From Ailurus styani (Eukaryota; Chordata; Mammalia; Carnivora; Ailuridae), in contig LNAC01000232.1 in NCBI GenBank assembly GCA_002007465.1, forward strand, positions 660,406 through 724,405: a DNA stretch of 64,000 nucleotides, in the 5' to 3' direction. Under the pieces are notes generated by a model, which was not told the DNA's origin, did no database searches, and saw only the letters and a program-made list of their open reading frames with translations. Shown here in pieces: positions 23,201 to 33,800 of the stretch. Numbering within the stretch: the first letter of the stretch is position 1; every line of letters starts with the position of its first letter. A program made the position numbers and the translations under genes.

Positions 23201-24598
23201 TTCTCCTCCAATTTTCCTGAAAAGTGGAAAATTCCACTTACATGAGTTGCCTCAACCTTTCTGCCTCACTTCAAAACTTCTCCGTACCTTTTTATCTTCC
23301 CAAGAGGCAGGAGTGCTCCTATTCTTGCCAAGACAACTTCTCCCATGCTCTTGCTTCCTCTTCTTCAGGGGCTCTTTTGAATCATCTCCTTTCCCTGACA
23401 TTTTCAAATTCTTTATCCTGGCAGCTTCCTCTCTATCTAGAAATATATTCAGGTTTCTCTCCAGCTCAAAAGCACTCTCTCTCTTCTGCTACACCTTTAC
23501 CATTTGCTCAGTAAAGCAAAGGAGCTTCACTGCTAACTCTTTTGAAAGACCAGCTCATACTCACTGCTTCCTCTTCCTCACCATCCACTCATGTAGACCC
23601 TTACAGCCTGGCCTCTGCCCTCACCATCCAGGGAAATTACATGCTCCAAGGTCATCAGTGCTCTCCAATGCACCAAATCCACAGCGTTTTCTTAGTTATT
23701 ATCCTCCTGAACCTCTCCATAGTACCTGACACTGTGATCTTCTTTTTACAAAACGCTCATTTGCCTTGGCTGCTACATCATCGTATTATCCTGATTTTTC
23801 TCATCTCTTTCAATCCACTCTTTGTAGGTTTCTATGCTAGATCCTTTCTCATTCATCCTTAACTGTCACTTCCCAACTTTTTCTCAGCTGTGACCCAACT
23901 GATGTTTACATGGGTGCCACATTCCTATGGGCATTCCCAGGGTGATGCTAGCTTCCTTTCAAACTCAAAAAAGCATTTGTAGAAGTAAGAATGACAATCA
24001 CAGGGAAATCACATTCTGTTTAAAATTAATTTTATTGTAAGTAAATCATGTATAAACCTAGGTGTTTTAAGAACTGTTAGAAACAAATTAATTGCCCCAT
24101 ACAAGCATTCACTGAGATTATAGTTGAGGGCCTCAGCCACCCCTAGGACATCCTTGCCTATCTCATCCTGCAGAGCCTTGACTCACACTGCTATACAGGT
24201 GACTCCCAAACCTGTTTCCCCTGCTCTGATCACTCTCTGAGCTCAGGGCTCACATCTACAAGTCACCTGAGTGTCCTCATAATATCTAAAATCAGCCAAG
24301 CCAAAACCAAAAATATTTTTACACTGAACATTGTTCTGCTTTCCCACTTCTCTATTTTAGATGATGACACCATCAGTTTAAAACCTAGAACACCTTAGGC
24401 TCCTCCCATCCCTCTATAGGCACTTCAACAAGTCCTCTAAATTCCACTTCTGTGATATTCTTGCACCAATGCTTTCCTTTCCATTCCTTTTACCATCATC
24501 GTCACTGACCATCATCATTACTTTTCACCCGAAATCTTGCTCATGTGTCTGAACTCTCTCCTCAATAACCATAGCCTCTCGGCTAGCACATTAGTCTC

Positions 24599-24632
<34 letters not shown>

Positions 24633-26320
24633 AAGGGTCACACTCTATACCCAGGAGCCTGCAAGATCATGTAAATGAATGAAGCAAGCCAAGCGTTTGC
24701 ATGTTAAACACATAAGATTATTCACTTCCACAAAGAAATACGCTCTCTCCCATTTCTTAGAACACACAGTCGTCTTACCTATCATTTATTTTACCAACTT
24801 GGATAGAAATATTGGTACAGAAAATTCTTTCTCTACCACTACTAAAAAAAACAACACTATAAATGGCAACTGATCAGGTCCCAGTAAAAGGGAGAAAAAA
24901 GAGTGATGGGGAACACACTGCATTGCTCTAGTCCATTTAGAGGAGACAGCTGCTCGGCTCTAGTCAATCACAGCATTACAAGAATGGGCAACTAGTATTG
25001 CCAAAGCTTTGGTATTTTTAAAGGGAAGTAAAAAAAATCTAGATTTTGTTACTTGGTTTCTCTTGCTCAGAAATAACTAAAAAAAACTGATCAGACTGAC
25101 AAGAGCCTCACAAACCCTCCCATTTTGCACCAAGTCTTTTCTCATTAATCCTGGTTCCCAAATTTAGCTCACAGCAATTTCCTGGGGAAGTGAAACAATG
25201 CCACACAAGAGCAAACTTCACTTTTTGGACCTTTCTCCACACATAGGTTATGTGTTCACCTGAAAATACACAATGAACCCAAAATTAATCACGTCCCAAA
25301 GTGTGAGTCACCAAATCCTCAGACCAGCCTAGCAGGTTCCTAAATCTGCAGGTCACTCTCCATTCCCCAATTTCATTTCTCTTTGCCCCAGTAAATAAAT
25401 CTGTTTTAAGGGAACAAACTGTTCACTTATACCGCCTCACTCGCTATTTGTTTCCCCCTTTTTGGTCAGTCATTCCCTTCACAATCCTGCTCAAAACACA
25501 CCTCCCCCAAGGAAGCACTTCTTGATGAATTCTTTTTTGTCTTCTCATACCCAGTCTACACTACCGGGGCTTGCAGAGTTATATCAGGCATTTGTATGTA
25601 TTTCTGAAATTAGCTAGTGAATTTCTCCAGGGAAGGAACGGACCTTTTTCTTTCCCATTCATAGCCTTCTCAAACTTCCAACAGGCATATTTCAGGGCAT
25701 GGGGAGTGCTGGGGCGGGAGCCAGACTGATGCTGCGAAAGCACCTCACATCTCCCAGAGCCAAACTACAGCTCCAGCGAGTGGTGCAGGTACCCGAATCA
25801 GCCCACATCCCGCCTCACCCGTCAGTTCCCCAGTCAGGTAAGTTGCCATTTTGGAGAACATGTCCCGGCAGAGCTCAGTGATGTCAGCCTCGGCCGGCTC
25901 CTTTGCTTCCTCAGCTGTCTCCACGGCGGCATCGTCTGAATTAGAGGAGAACGAGTAAGTGTCCCGCCCTACACCGGGTCCTCATCCAGCCATGGCACCC
26001 TCTCCCCACATCCCTTCACCTGTCCTCGTTCGTCCAGTCGGCTCCATTCTCCCTGCGCCATAATTTCAAGCCCCTCACTTTGTCCTTGCCCCACCTGACA
26101 CGCCAACTCGGCTCCCTTGCCCGGCCATTGGCTCAGACCCGATCCCGCGGCCAAACCCCCTCAGTCGTCCCGTCAGGTGCGCCCTTCCGCCCTGCTCGCC
26201 CCCGCCAGGTGAGCCCCCCGCCTCCTGCCGGACGCTTCATCCCCAGCTACTCTACTTACCTCTAACCGGCTCCTCTCGTGGGGTCGCGGGGACACCCTCG
26301 GTCGCCGCCGCCGCCGCCAT
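20215..26320 (-). CDS. BLOC1S2: BLOC1S2, biogenesis of lysosomal organelles complex 1 subunit 2
   Basis: BLOC1S2 (BLOS2) is a small coiled-coil subunit shared by BLOC-1 and BORC. These complexes act in lysosome-related organelle biogenesis and in lysosome positioning and transport. Five exons were joined by hand: 26260-26320, 25819-25935, 22617-22736, 21823-21927 and 20215-20246. They sum to 435 nt, or 144 aa plus TGA; the human protein is 142 aa. The product begins [20 protein letters not shown], has an acidic Ala/Glu-rich N-terminal part, then [21 protein letters not shown] long helical coiled-coil region follows (about residues 60-140), ending [10 protein letters not shown]. The start codon is supported by the GCG run after ATG and by homology. 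The gene sits between CWF19L1 (downstream) and PKD2L1 (upstream), all on the minus strand, as in human. Confidence 0.96.
21047..21243 (-). mobile_element. CanSINE, reverse, BLOC1S2 intron 4 side
   Basis: TTTTTAAAGATTTTATTTAT to GAGCCACCCAGGCGCCCC. Perfect 14-bp flanking repeats CAACTCCATTGTTT (21033-21046 and 21244-21257). It lies between BLOC1S2 exons 4 and 5. Confidence 0.95.
21415..21645 (+). repeat. MIR
   Basis: CTAGCTTTGTATCCTTATGC, AAGTTATTTAACCCCTTTG and AGCACTAAGAACAGTGCCTG match the tRNA-derived MIR core and 3' part. Strongly decayed. Confidence 0.75.
21823..21927 (-). CDS. BLOC1S2: BLOC1S2 coding exon 4
   Basis: 105 nt with acceptor CAAAG|ATGCTGG and donor CTGG|GTAACC. It encodes [20 protein letters not shown] and [14 protein letters not shown], the heptad-rich coiled coil. 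Confidence 0.96.
22617..22736 (-). CDS. BLOC1S2: BLOC1S2 coding exon 3
   Basis: 120 nt with acceptor TTAAAG|CCACC and donor AAAT|GTAAGT. It encodes [20 protein letters not shown] and then [20 protein letters not shown], the start of the coiled-coil core. Confidence 0.96.
23500..24600 (+). repeat. L2-like relic in BLOC1S2 intron 2
   Basis: Pyrimidine-rich sequence including CTCCAATGCACCAAATCCAC and CAGGTGACTCCCAAACCTG, resembling the L2 reverse-transcriptase 3' end. It is followed by a ~30-nt A run at 24602-24631. A 201-codon open frame across 23124-23729 is incidental. Confidence 0.5.
25819..25935 (-). CDS. BLOC1S2: BLOC1S2 coding exon 2
   Basis: 117 nt with acceptor AATTCAG|ACGAT and donor ACGG|GTGAGG. 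It encodes [19 protein letters not shown], then [20 protein letters not shown]. It joins in frame to ATSEDYKLL in exon 3. Confidence 0.96.
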
Positions 26321-26520
26321 GCCTGGCCCCGCGCTGCTTCCGGTTGTGGGACGCCCGCGCCTGCGCGGCGGGCGTGCCCCGCCCTCCCCGCCTTGGGTTC
26401 GCGGCCCTGGGACACTCCGCCTCTCCTCCGTCCGAGTCCCGCGGCTTGCGAGGGCTGAGGACGAAGAGTCGGCTGGAATCTGAAACTGAAGCTAAGATAA
26501 GCTACCGTGAGTCGATCCGT
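26080..26520 (-). promoter_or_regulatory. CpG-rich BLOC1S2 promoter
   Basis: This GC- and CpG-dense stretch surrounds the BLOC1S2 first exon. Directly upstream of the ATG are CTTCCGGT at 26337-26344 (ACCGGAAG on the gene strand, an ETS/GABPA-type site), GCGCCTGCGCGG at 26357-26368 (NRF1-like) and a GCCCCGCCC Sp1-type box near 26376. There is no TATA box. This is a typical housekeeping promoter; the transcription start is inferred. Confidence 0.7.
26260..26320 (-). CDS. BLOC1S2: BLOC1S2 coding exon 1
   Basis: ATG at 26320, followed by five GCG (Ala) codons, which count as an unstable short Ala tract. It encodes [20 protein letters not shown]. The donor is AGAG|GTAAGT. Confidence 0.94.
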
Positions 26521-27180
26521 TGCCAATAGTCGCGATGTCTGGAACTGAGAAGGCGCTCATCCCCGTCACTGATCTAGTACTACTGATGACCTGTCTGGGG
26601 TTGACTGAGAGCTGGTGGCCTGCTGACCGAAAGTCGCAAGGACAGGTTATCCTCTTCCTAGACACTGGTATTCGTCGCCAGAGACTGCTAGGAGAATCCA
26701 TGCTTTTGAAGGTAGTTTCATCCAGCCTGTGGGAAACCTTCACTCACTGATCCCTGAGCCGAAACACTGGCCCTTCCAATATCTTGGTGAAACAACACAT
26801 TTGCCCCTTTTTCCTAAGCTGCAGGTCGGCACCTACTTCTCTTCAGCTGATACAGTCTTTCTGGAGGAAAGCTTTGTAACTTTTTACGACTGAGGATACA
26901 CTCTGGTTAGCTTGATTGCATTTAGCTGTTTCACAAGTCTCCTAGGTGTATAGAGTGTAGATGACGGGATGGTGAAAAGAGTGGGAGAAGGGAATGGATG
27001 AGAAAAAGCAACTGGGGAGCAAGGCGCAAAATGAGAAAGAGGTAAAGATCACAGGGGAAAGGAAAAAGGATATATAGTGGGTCTTAGGACGCAGACCTAT
27101 ACACCCAAAATCTTGGCGTAGAAGTTTTTAGTCCTATTCCTAGTTATTTTCCATCTCCCCCTCTTACCTCCCACACCCTA

Positions 27181-27206
27181 CACCACACACACACACACAC
27201 ACACCA
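27181..27206. repeat. (CA)n microsatellite
   Basis: CACCACACACACACACACAC in the spacer between the BLOC1S2 promoter and the PKD2L1 3' end. The rest of 26530-27480 shows no gene or repeat that I recognise. Confidence 0.85.
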
Positions 27207-27502
27207 GCTACCCCTCATGCCAGCGTGAGGGCTACCTTACTCTTCATTCTGAGGACTAGGTCTCCCTAGAGCACTGTCTCCACTCTCTAAATGGTACAGT
27301 CATAATGCCCACCATTTCAAATCATTCCTAGGAGCCAGAAGTTCTCATTTCAGTTCCTTCACATTGTCACTGCTGCCAGTCTACCTCTTCTGGCAGGGAT
27401 GAGTGCTCCAGCCCAGATACAAGAATGGTTCACAGCTCCATCTTCTCTTCTTCCCCATACAATCCCAGAAACAAATGCAAAGCCCTGATTTTTCTAAGGA
27501 TT

Positions 27503-27508
27503 TTTATT
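27503..27508 (-). terminator. PKD2L1 poly(A) signal AATAAA
   Basis: TTTATT on the plus strand, so AATAAA on the gene strand, about 160 nt after the exon 16 stop. It is preceded by the end of the inferred 3' UTR. Cleavage would fall near 27480-27490, about 1.2 kb upstream of the BLOC1S2 ATG. Confidence 0.75.
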
Positions 27509-27666
27509 GAGAGTCACCAGAGAAGCCCATGTGTCCTTTGCAAGAATAGGGTCAGAGCCCACCACATTTTATTCCAAATATCTCTGAATCCTGAAGTCAT
27601 TTCTCTGTCTGATTCTCTTCAGGCTCCATCTGTGTCCCTGTTTACAGCCCTGTCAGTTCCCAGTGT

Positions 27667-27812
27667 TCAGTGGAATGTCGTGAGCAGCCTCCTCAGCTGA
27701 GCCTTCATGGTCTTTGCCTGAGATGGAGGGGTCACACCAACTCCTCTGCAACACTGTAATCTCCACACGTGAGAAACTTTCCTCTCCTCCAAGGCTTCCC
27801 TTTCTCTTTCAC
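27667..27812 (-). CDS. PKD2L1: PKD2L1 exon 16 (terminal, C-terminal tail)
   Basis: Acceptor TTTCCAG|GTGAAA. After joining to exon 15 at 28314 it reads [16 protein letters not shown], clearly homologous to human KREEEALEERRLS. It then continues in a different frame from human and ends at TGA (27669-27667), adding roughly 25 residues. The AATAAA signal about 160 nt downstream supports this as the true 3' exon. Confidence 0.75.
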
Positions 27813-30800
27813 CTGGAAATTCTATGGGGAAGACAAGAATCCCATGGGTGGTAGATTTCTAGATGCACAAAGGATAAGTTTCACTGACAAGTAGGAAGAC
27901 ATCTAGACACGGCTGCTCTCTTGGCCTCTACATTTTTCACAAATAGTGGCTATCCAGATGCCAGTTGCTTAGGGAACATAACCTTCCCTTCCTTTATTCT
28001 GTTTGTTACTAACTTTTTTTTTTCATCACAGCAGAGCTGGGAATACAGGAAGTGAGGGGCCCAGTGGGAAATGTTATTTCAAAGAACTACACAGAGCTAC
28101 ATGGCTACACACAGAAACACTGAGTCACAAGCCTAAGCATGATGCAAACTACATGTAGAAACATTGGTTCAAAAGGCCAAACACAGGGTGGGACTCAGCA
28201 GTAGCAGTGGAGGGAAGTGCTGCCCTAGAAGTGGAGGGCATGTCCTGAGGAGGTCTCTGGGGAGGCAACGAGAGAAGAGCCTGCTGTCTGATGCTTTAGG
28301 CCCTCTCCCCCACCACTCTCCTGCCCACTCTGGACTCCCCAGGGGGCTGGAGTCACAGCAGGGGTTGGCTGCAGTTGCTCCCAAATGTCTTGATCCCCCT
28401 GTTGGAAGAAAAAGGGACAGGTCAATAGAAGGAAGAGTTTGTGTCCCACTTCCTTTTATCTAGAAAATCTGGATCTGATCCTTCAGACCATCCCCTGGAG
28501 GCCAAGGCAACCCTCAGACCAGAGCAACCACTTCTGGCCTTCCTCCCACCCCTTCCCTCCACTGAGGGAACATGTTGCCCCAGGAGCCTGAAAACAGGCT
28601 CTTTCAAAAATGTTTTGCCTCTACCTGCTGAGTAGAAAAGATGGTAGAGTTCAAATGTGGGGAACCAAGAGGAATCAGGTGAAGGGCCGCTCACCATGCC
28701 TGGGGAGGAAGCTACCTGCCCCTTCCTCTCCAGCATCTTTAGCTTTGAGCCCACAGCATCCACCTGGCACTTGACTCCTTCCAGGACAGTCTCCAGCTGA
28801 AGAACCCTCCTTGTGAGTCTGCAGGATTTGAGAGAGACCGAGGGAGCAGAAATATGCGTCTGGGGGGCTCAGCGTCTATAGGGGCAGGGGAAACATTATG
28901 GTCTGTGTCTGGTTGGGTGCAAGGAAGGTAAGGCCCAACCTTGTAGGGAGAATTAAAGGGGGGCAGAGGTTCTCCCTGGGCTAGGATGGGAAATTAGAAG
29001 GTTGAGGGAAAAAAAGCTCAGGGTAGGACATTACAAACACACTCGGCCCTGGGCCACTGGTTGTACATACGTGTAGAATTCTTCTCCTGAAACCCAGCCA
29101 CCTGCTCTGGCAGCCTCTGGACCCAACTCGCCTGGTGGGCTACTCACAATGGACCGGCCCAGGTTCTCAATCTCGGCATTGAGGGCCACCTGGTCAGGAA
29201 GTCAGAGAGGAGAAGATGACTCTGGGGAGTAATCAGCTTCTATTTCATCACCTACTCTCATGGGCTCCCAGGACCAGGCCCTTGGGCTCCACTTCATGCT
29301 ATTCCCCTTCCCTCTCAGACTCTAGAGATATTAGGATCAGTGTGGTGGTGCTAGACACAAAGCTGGACCAACCTCTGGGAGGGAATCACCTGCCACAGAA
29401 ACAAAACATGAGCTCTTGGAAGCCTTGATTAATGAGACCCTCACTAGCAGCCAACTCCATTTGGGAAAGGAAGAATAGTACCAGAATCCCTGCCACTTTC
29501 CCTCCTGCCCTTGATTTTTGGGTCTACGCTGGATCAAGACCAAGCAGGCACAGCAGGGGCAGCTAAGCATATGAATTTGAAAGTCCCAAGGAAAAGGCAA
29601 CTCTTCAGAAAGAATTGTCAGGGATTTCCGGGTAATTGATTTTTCCCCTCTAAGACAGTGTTTTAGAGCAGTGGTTTTCAGCTTTGGCTATGCATTGGAA
29701 TCACCTGGGGAGTGTTTTAAGTACTGATGTCTGGGTCCCTCACTCCCCCAGAGATTCTGTCTAGGGTATGTGACCTGAGTATGAGGATTATTTGACTCCG
29801 CACCCCCACCCCACCAGGGTATTCTAATGTGTAGCAGTTTGAGAACCACTATTCTAGAGAGTTCTTTCCTGCCCATCTGTTGAAGGGTTTTCAGTTTGGA
29901 TTTGTGATCTGGGTGTGTTGGCAGGGAGGGGAGAGTGAGTGGTTTTCTTTCACCCTGAGACCCGTTGGGCTCACCCTCTTGTCCTCCAGGTCCTGTTGCA
30001 TTTGTTCTTGCTCTTTCTTGTCCAGGATCTGATTCCCATCTTTATCAAACCTGGTGAAGGCAGCTGTGAGCTCAGTGATTTCATGCTCTACATGCCCGAG
30101 TCTGAGGAAAATAGTATGATAAAATGACTTCTGACCTGCTGTGGCTCTGATCTCTCAATTATGGACTTCCCACTTTCTTTCTAGGCTCTCTGACTCTTGC
30201 TCTCTGGGGAAGAATGGGACCGTGTGGGAAAGCCAGGATCTCCAAGGTCTGGCAGTTTTACCCCCAAGAAATTGCTTTAATCTGTCTTCCTTCTCTTAGT
30301 CCTGCTGACTAGTTTCAGGCCCTCCTAATGTTCTATGGGAACTACTGCAAAATCTCTTTGCCTCTAAATACCCCCCCCCACTGCCACCCCACTGGCTTCC
30401 TCTTTACTCCCTTCCCCTGAAATCTATCCTCTACAATGCAACTATATTAATTAATCTTTCTAAAGTGCAGGTCTAAATACATGACTTCTCTGCTTAAAAT
30501 CCCTCCTGGGCACCCTATTCTTTGGATAGAATGGTGATATTCAAGGCCTTTCCCAATGTAGCCCTTGTTCATTCCTCTGGTCTCATCTCCTTCTATCTCC
30601 CACTTTTATTTGATACCATAGCAATGCCTAGCTGCTTATTATCCTATACATGTTCTTCAACTTATCACCTCTATGCCTTTGTTTATGTTTTCATCTCTTC
30701 TTGGAATGGACTTCCCCTGCTTGTCTACATGTAGGCTATTCATCCTCCTGTGGGTATTCATACATCACCTCTTTCAGGAAGCCTTCCCTTAAGCTCAAAA

Positions 30801-33800
30801 ATAGAATTGAATACTCTCTTTACTTTGTGCTCCCTCTCTTCTAGTCATTTTTTTGTTGAACTTGTTCTGTGACTCAGTTTATTTGCTTACATATGTATGA
30901 GCTCCTGGAGGACAAAGACTTTGTCTCATTAATTGTGTGCCCTACTCAATGCCTGGCTCACAACTGGTGCTTACAGTATATTTGTTCAGTGTTTGTTTAT
31001 ATGTTTAACTGGGAAATAGGAAAGCTAAGAGAATAAGCCGGTGTTTGTGGGGGAGCACAGAACCAACTACAGTTTTGTGGGAGTGAGAAATGTAATGTAA
31101 TGATGAAGAAATTATATTATTACATTAGTCCTGAGAGTTGTTTAGTGAGGTACAGAATGTTCTAGAATATGGTCAGGGACCTTTAAAACAAGGGCACAAT
31201 TCTGAAGGTCAGAATCAGAGATCTATAGGCCAAAATCAAAGCCCAAAAGCCAAGGTCGTAGACCCATAGGCCAACATCAGAGGTTTTTAGGCAAGGGGTA
31301 TATGGTTGAGGGCCAAGGACTTATAGAACAATATCAGAGAAGGTTGGATCTCTGGTTACTCACTCCCTCAAGGTGTTGGTGAAATCCTCAAATTGGATCT
31401 CCTGCTCCCCACCCTGCAGGACCTTCTGTACATCTGAAACCTGCTCCTTCCTCAAACGCAGCCTCAGTAGGGTCTTGTTGTAGCCCTGGAAGGGAAAAGG
31501 AAACAGGTACCAGTTCCCATAGCCTTCTCATCTTCCCTTGCCCCTTCCCCACCCATAGGATGTCAGGCTTCCAGGGATAAGTCAAAACCACATAAGGGCA
31601 GGTACAAGGCCCTACACCAGTCAGGAACAGACCAGGACACAACGCCTTGGACCTGGGCCCTGACGCAGATGTGTGGCTCAAGGAGACTGAGCAGTTACCT
31701 GTTTCAGGAGGTCAGAAAGTTGCAGCTCATCCTTCTGTCCAGCCAACTCTTCCTTGACCTCTGAATATGTGTCATTGATGATGGCCAGGAACATGTTCTG
31801 GAGATAAAGTGGGGACCTGGGTCTTCACCCCCAGACCCACTAACAGCATTGAGCCCACTAACCCTATTAATATCCCAGACACATGTTCTAAAGGAGCCAA
31901 TGGTTTCAGTTGCAGCTCTGCAGCCCATTAACCCCCACATCTCAGGGTCCCCAGACCCCTGTTCAGCACAATCCTATTAGGGATGGATCAGGCTCCCTCA
32001 TCCACCTGCTATCCTCACTCAGTTGTTTTGCAGTAACCTGACTACAACGATACCCATCACATGCAAGAGTTCACCTCCATAGAAGGGCCAACCAATCACT
32101 GAGAGTATGGTTTTGCTATCTTTGCCATCTAACCCCAACCTAACCCATCTATCCCTAACCATGATCAAATAAAGAAACCTACTGGCTTTGTTAATAAATA
32201 GTAAGCCCAGATCTTTCATAGTTGACAGAGAGAAAGAGAGAGTATAAAGCAATAGTGATAGAAATAGCCAGAGATTCCTAGAGGAAGAAGAGAATAGATA
32301 TAGAAGCCTCTAGGTTCAACCACTAATCTTCATGGGGCACATTTCTCTCCCTTTCTATCCTTGGAGAATAGAGGTTTCATTTTACTGAGGGAGCCTGCAA
32401 ATTCCCTGATACTCTGTAAATTACCTGACTGTGCTGGCAATATTGAGCACACTAGCCAGCTCTCAGGAGACCCAGAGCTCCCCCACATCATTCTCCACCC
32501 ATGACTTGAGACACCCATCTTAATCCTGAGTACAGAACCTGGTGGGGGGACAAAACCTCACCCTTGGGTCCTTTATGTCTCCACCCCTCAGGCTCCCAAT
32601 TCCCCACCTCTCAGAGGGACCCTCACCAGGAGCACGAAGAAGACAAAGAAGACATAGGTGACAAAGTAGGCAGGTCCCAGGATGCGGTTGGCATTGTCAA
32701 TAGCGTTGTAGTCGAAGTCCCCAAGGATGATCCGGAACTGAGTGAAACTGAGAGACCAGGGTCTGGGCTTCACCCAGAGCCTAATCATAACCCTGACCCC
32801 TATTCACACCCCCAAACCACTTTCCTAACTGATGCTCTTTGGTGAACTCAGACAGATCTCTCACTGCGCTTCCAACCTGATAAAGACAGAGCAAGGTACA
32901 GAGATACTTGAGCACTCACACCAGAGATTCTGGAGATCCTCACACAGATGCTTTAACCACAGACATGCCTGCACACTTACACCCAGCTTCCCCAAGGATA
33001 CACACACCCACAGAGCTGGAGGGTGAGGGGCCACGGAGGAGTGGAGGGGGCAAGACACACACATGCACTTGATGAAAGTGCTAAAGTTTTCCACTTGGGT
33101 TCCAAAAAGCAGGTAGCCGAGTTGGGCATAGGCGAAGAAAACAATGAAGAACATGACAGCGAAGCCCAGGATGTCCTTGGCACAGCGGGCCAGCGTGGAG
33201 GAGAGCTGAGTCATGGTTTTGTTGAAGCTGATGTACTTGAATATCTGGAAGGGCCATGTTGAACCGAACAGTGAAGGAAGAAGAGAGAAAAGCTTTGAAT
33301 AGTCCACTCCAGGGGCCTATGAAGGTCACCAGAGTTGCCGAATCAGACAAGGGAAATGAGACAAGTACTGAGGGAGGGAAAATGAGTGCCCTGAGGTGTT
33401 GCTGGGGGTGAGGGGTCCCAACGTACCTTGATCCAGGCAAAGAAGAGGTTCACAGCATTCATGTTGTTGTATTGTGTCTGCCAGAAGGCAAGGAACTCAA
33501 AGTCAGCATACATGTTTGGCTGCTGCAGGAGCTTCCCCATCAGTCGATTCACCTCAAGGGTTCGGAATATGTGGAAGCCCACGGCCACAATGGAGAGCTG
33601 TCGTCACAGGGGTCAGAGGTGTCAGAGAAGTCAGGATCTCAAGGGAAGTTCAAATGATAAGGTCCTAGGGGAGAACTGGGGTAGGTAAGTCAGGTGGGAA
33701 AAAAAAAATCCTTCCCTTCTGAATTGTTGACTATTTCAGGTTCAAATGGAACTGAATAGGATGATTGGGGGGAACGTCTTCAATTACAAGAAGAAGGCTT

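Noticed and set aside
23124..23729. 201-codon open frame on the plus strand in BLOC1S2 intron 2
   Set aside because: It lies in pyrimidine-rich DNA partly derived from L2 and has no recognisable domain. Neighbouring frames are similarly open by composition.
28711..28716. Donor CAG|GTAGCT inside PKD2L1 exon 14
   Set aside because: Human homology (KG then APSPG-like) continues past it, and the CATG|GTGAGC donor at 28695 is stronger and keeps phase.
29141..29150. Splice donor inside PKD2L1 exon 13 (ATTGTGAGTAG)
   Set aside because: Using it would delete the human-conserved segment IVSSP through [10 protein letters not shown] and break phase with exon 14; the later ACAC|GTATGT donor fits.
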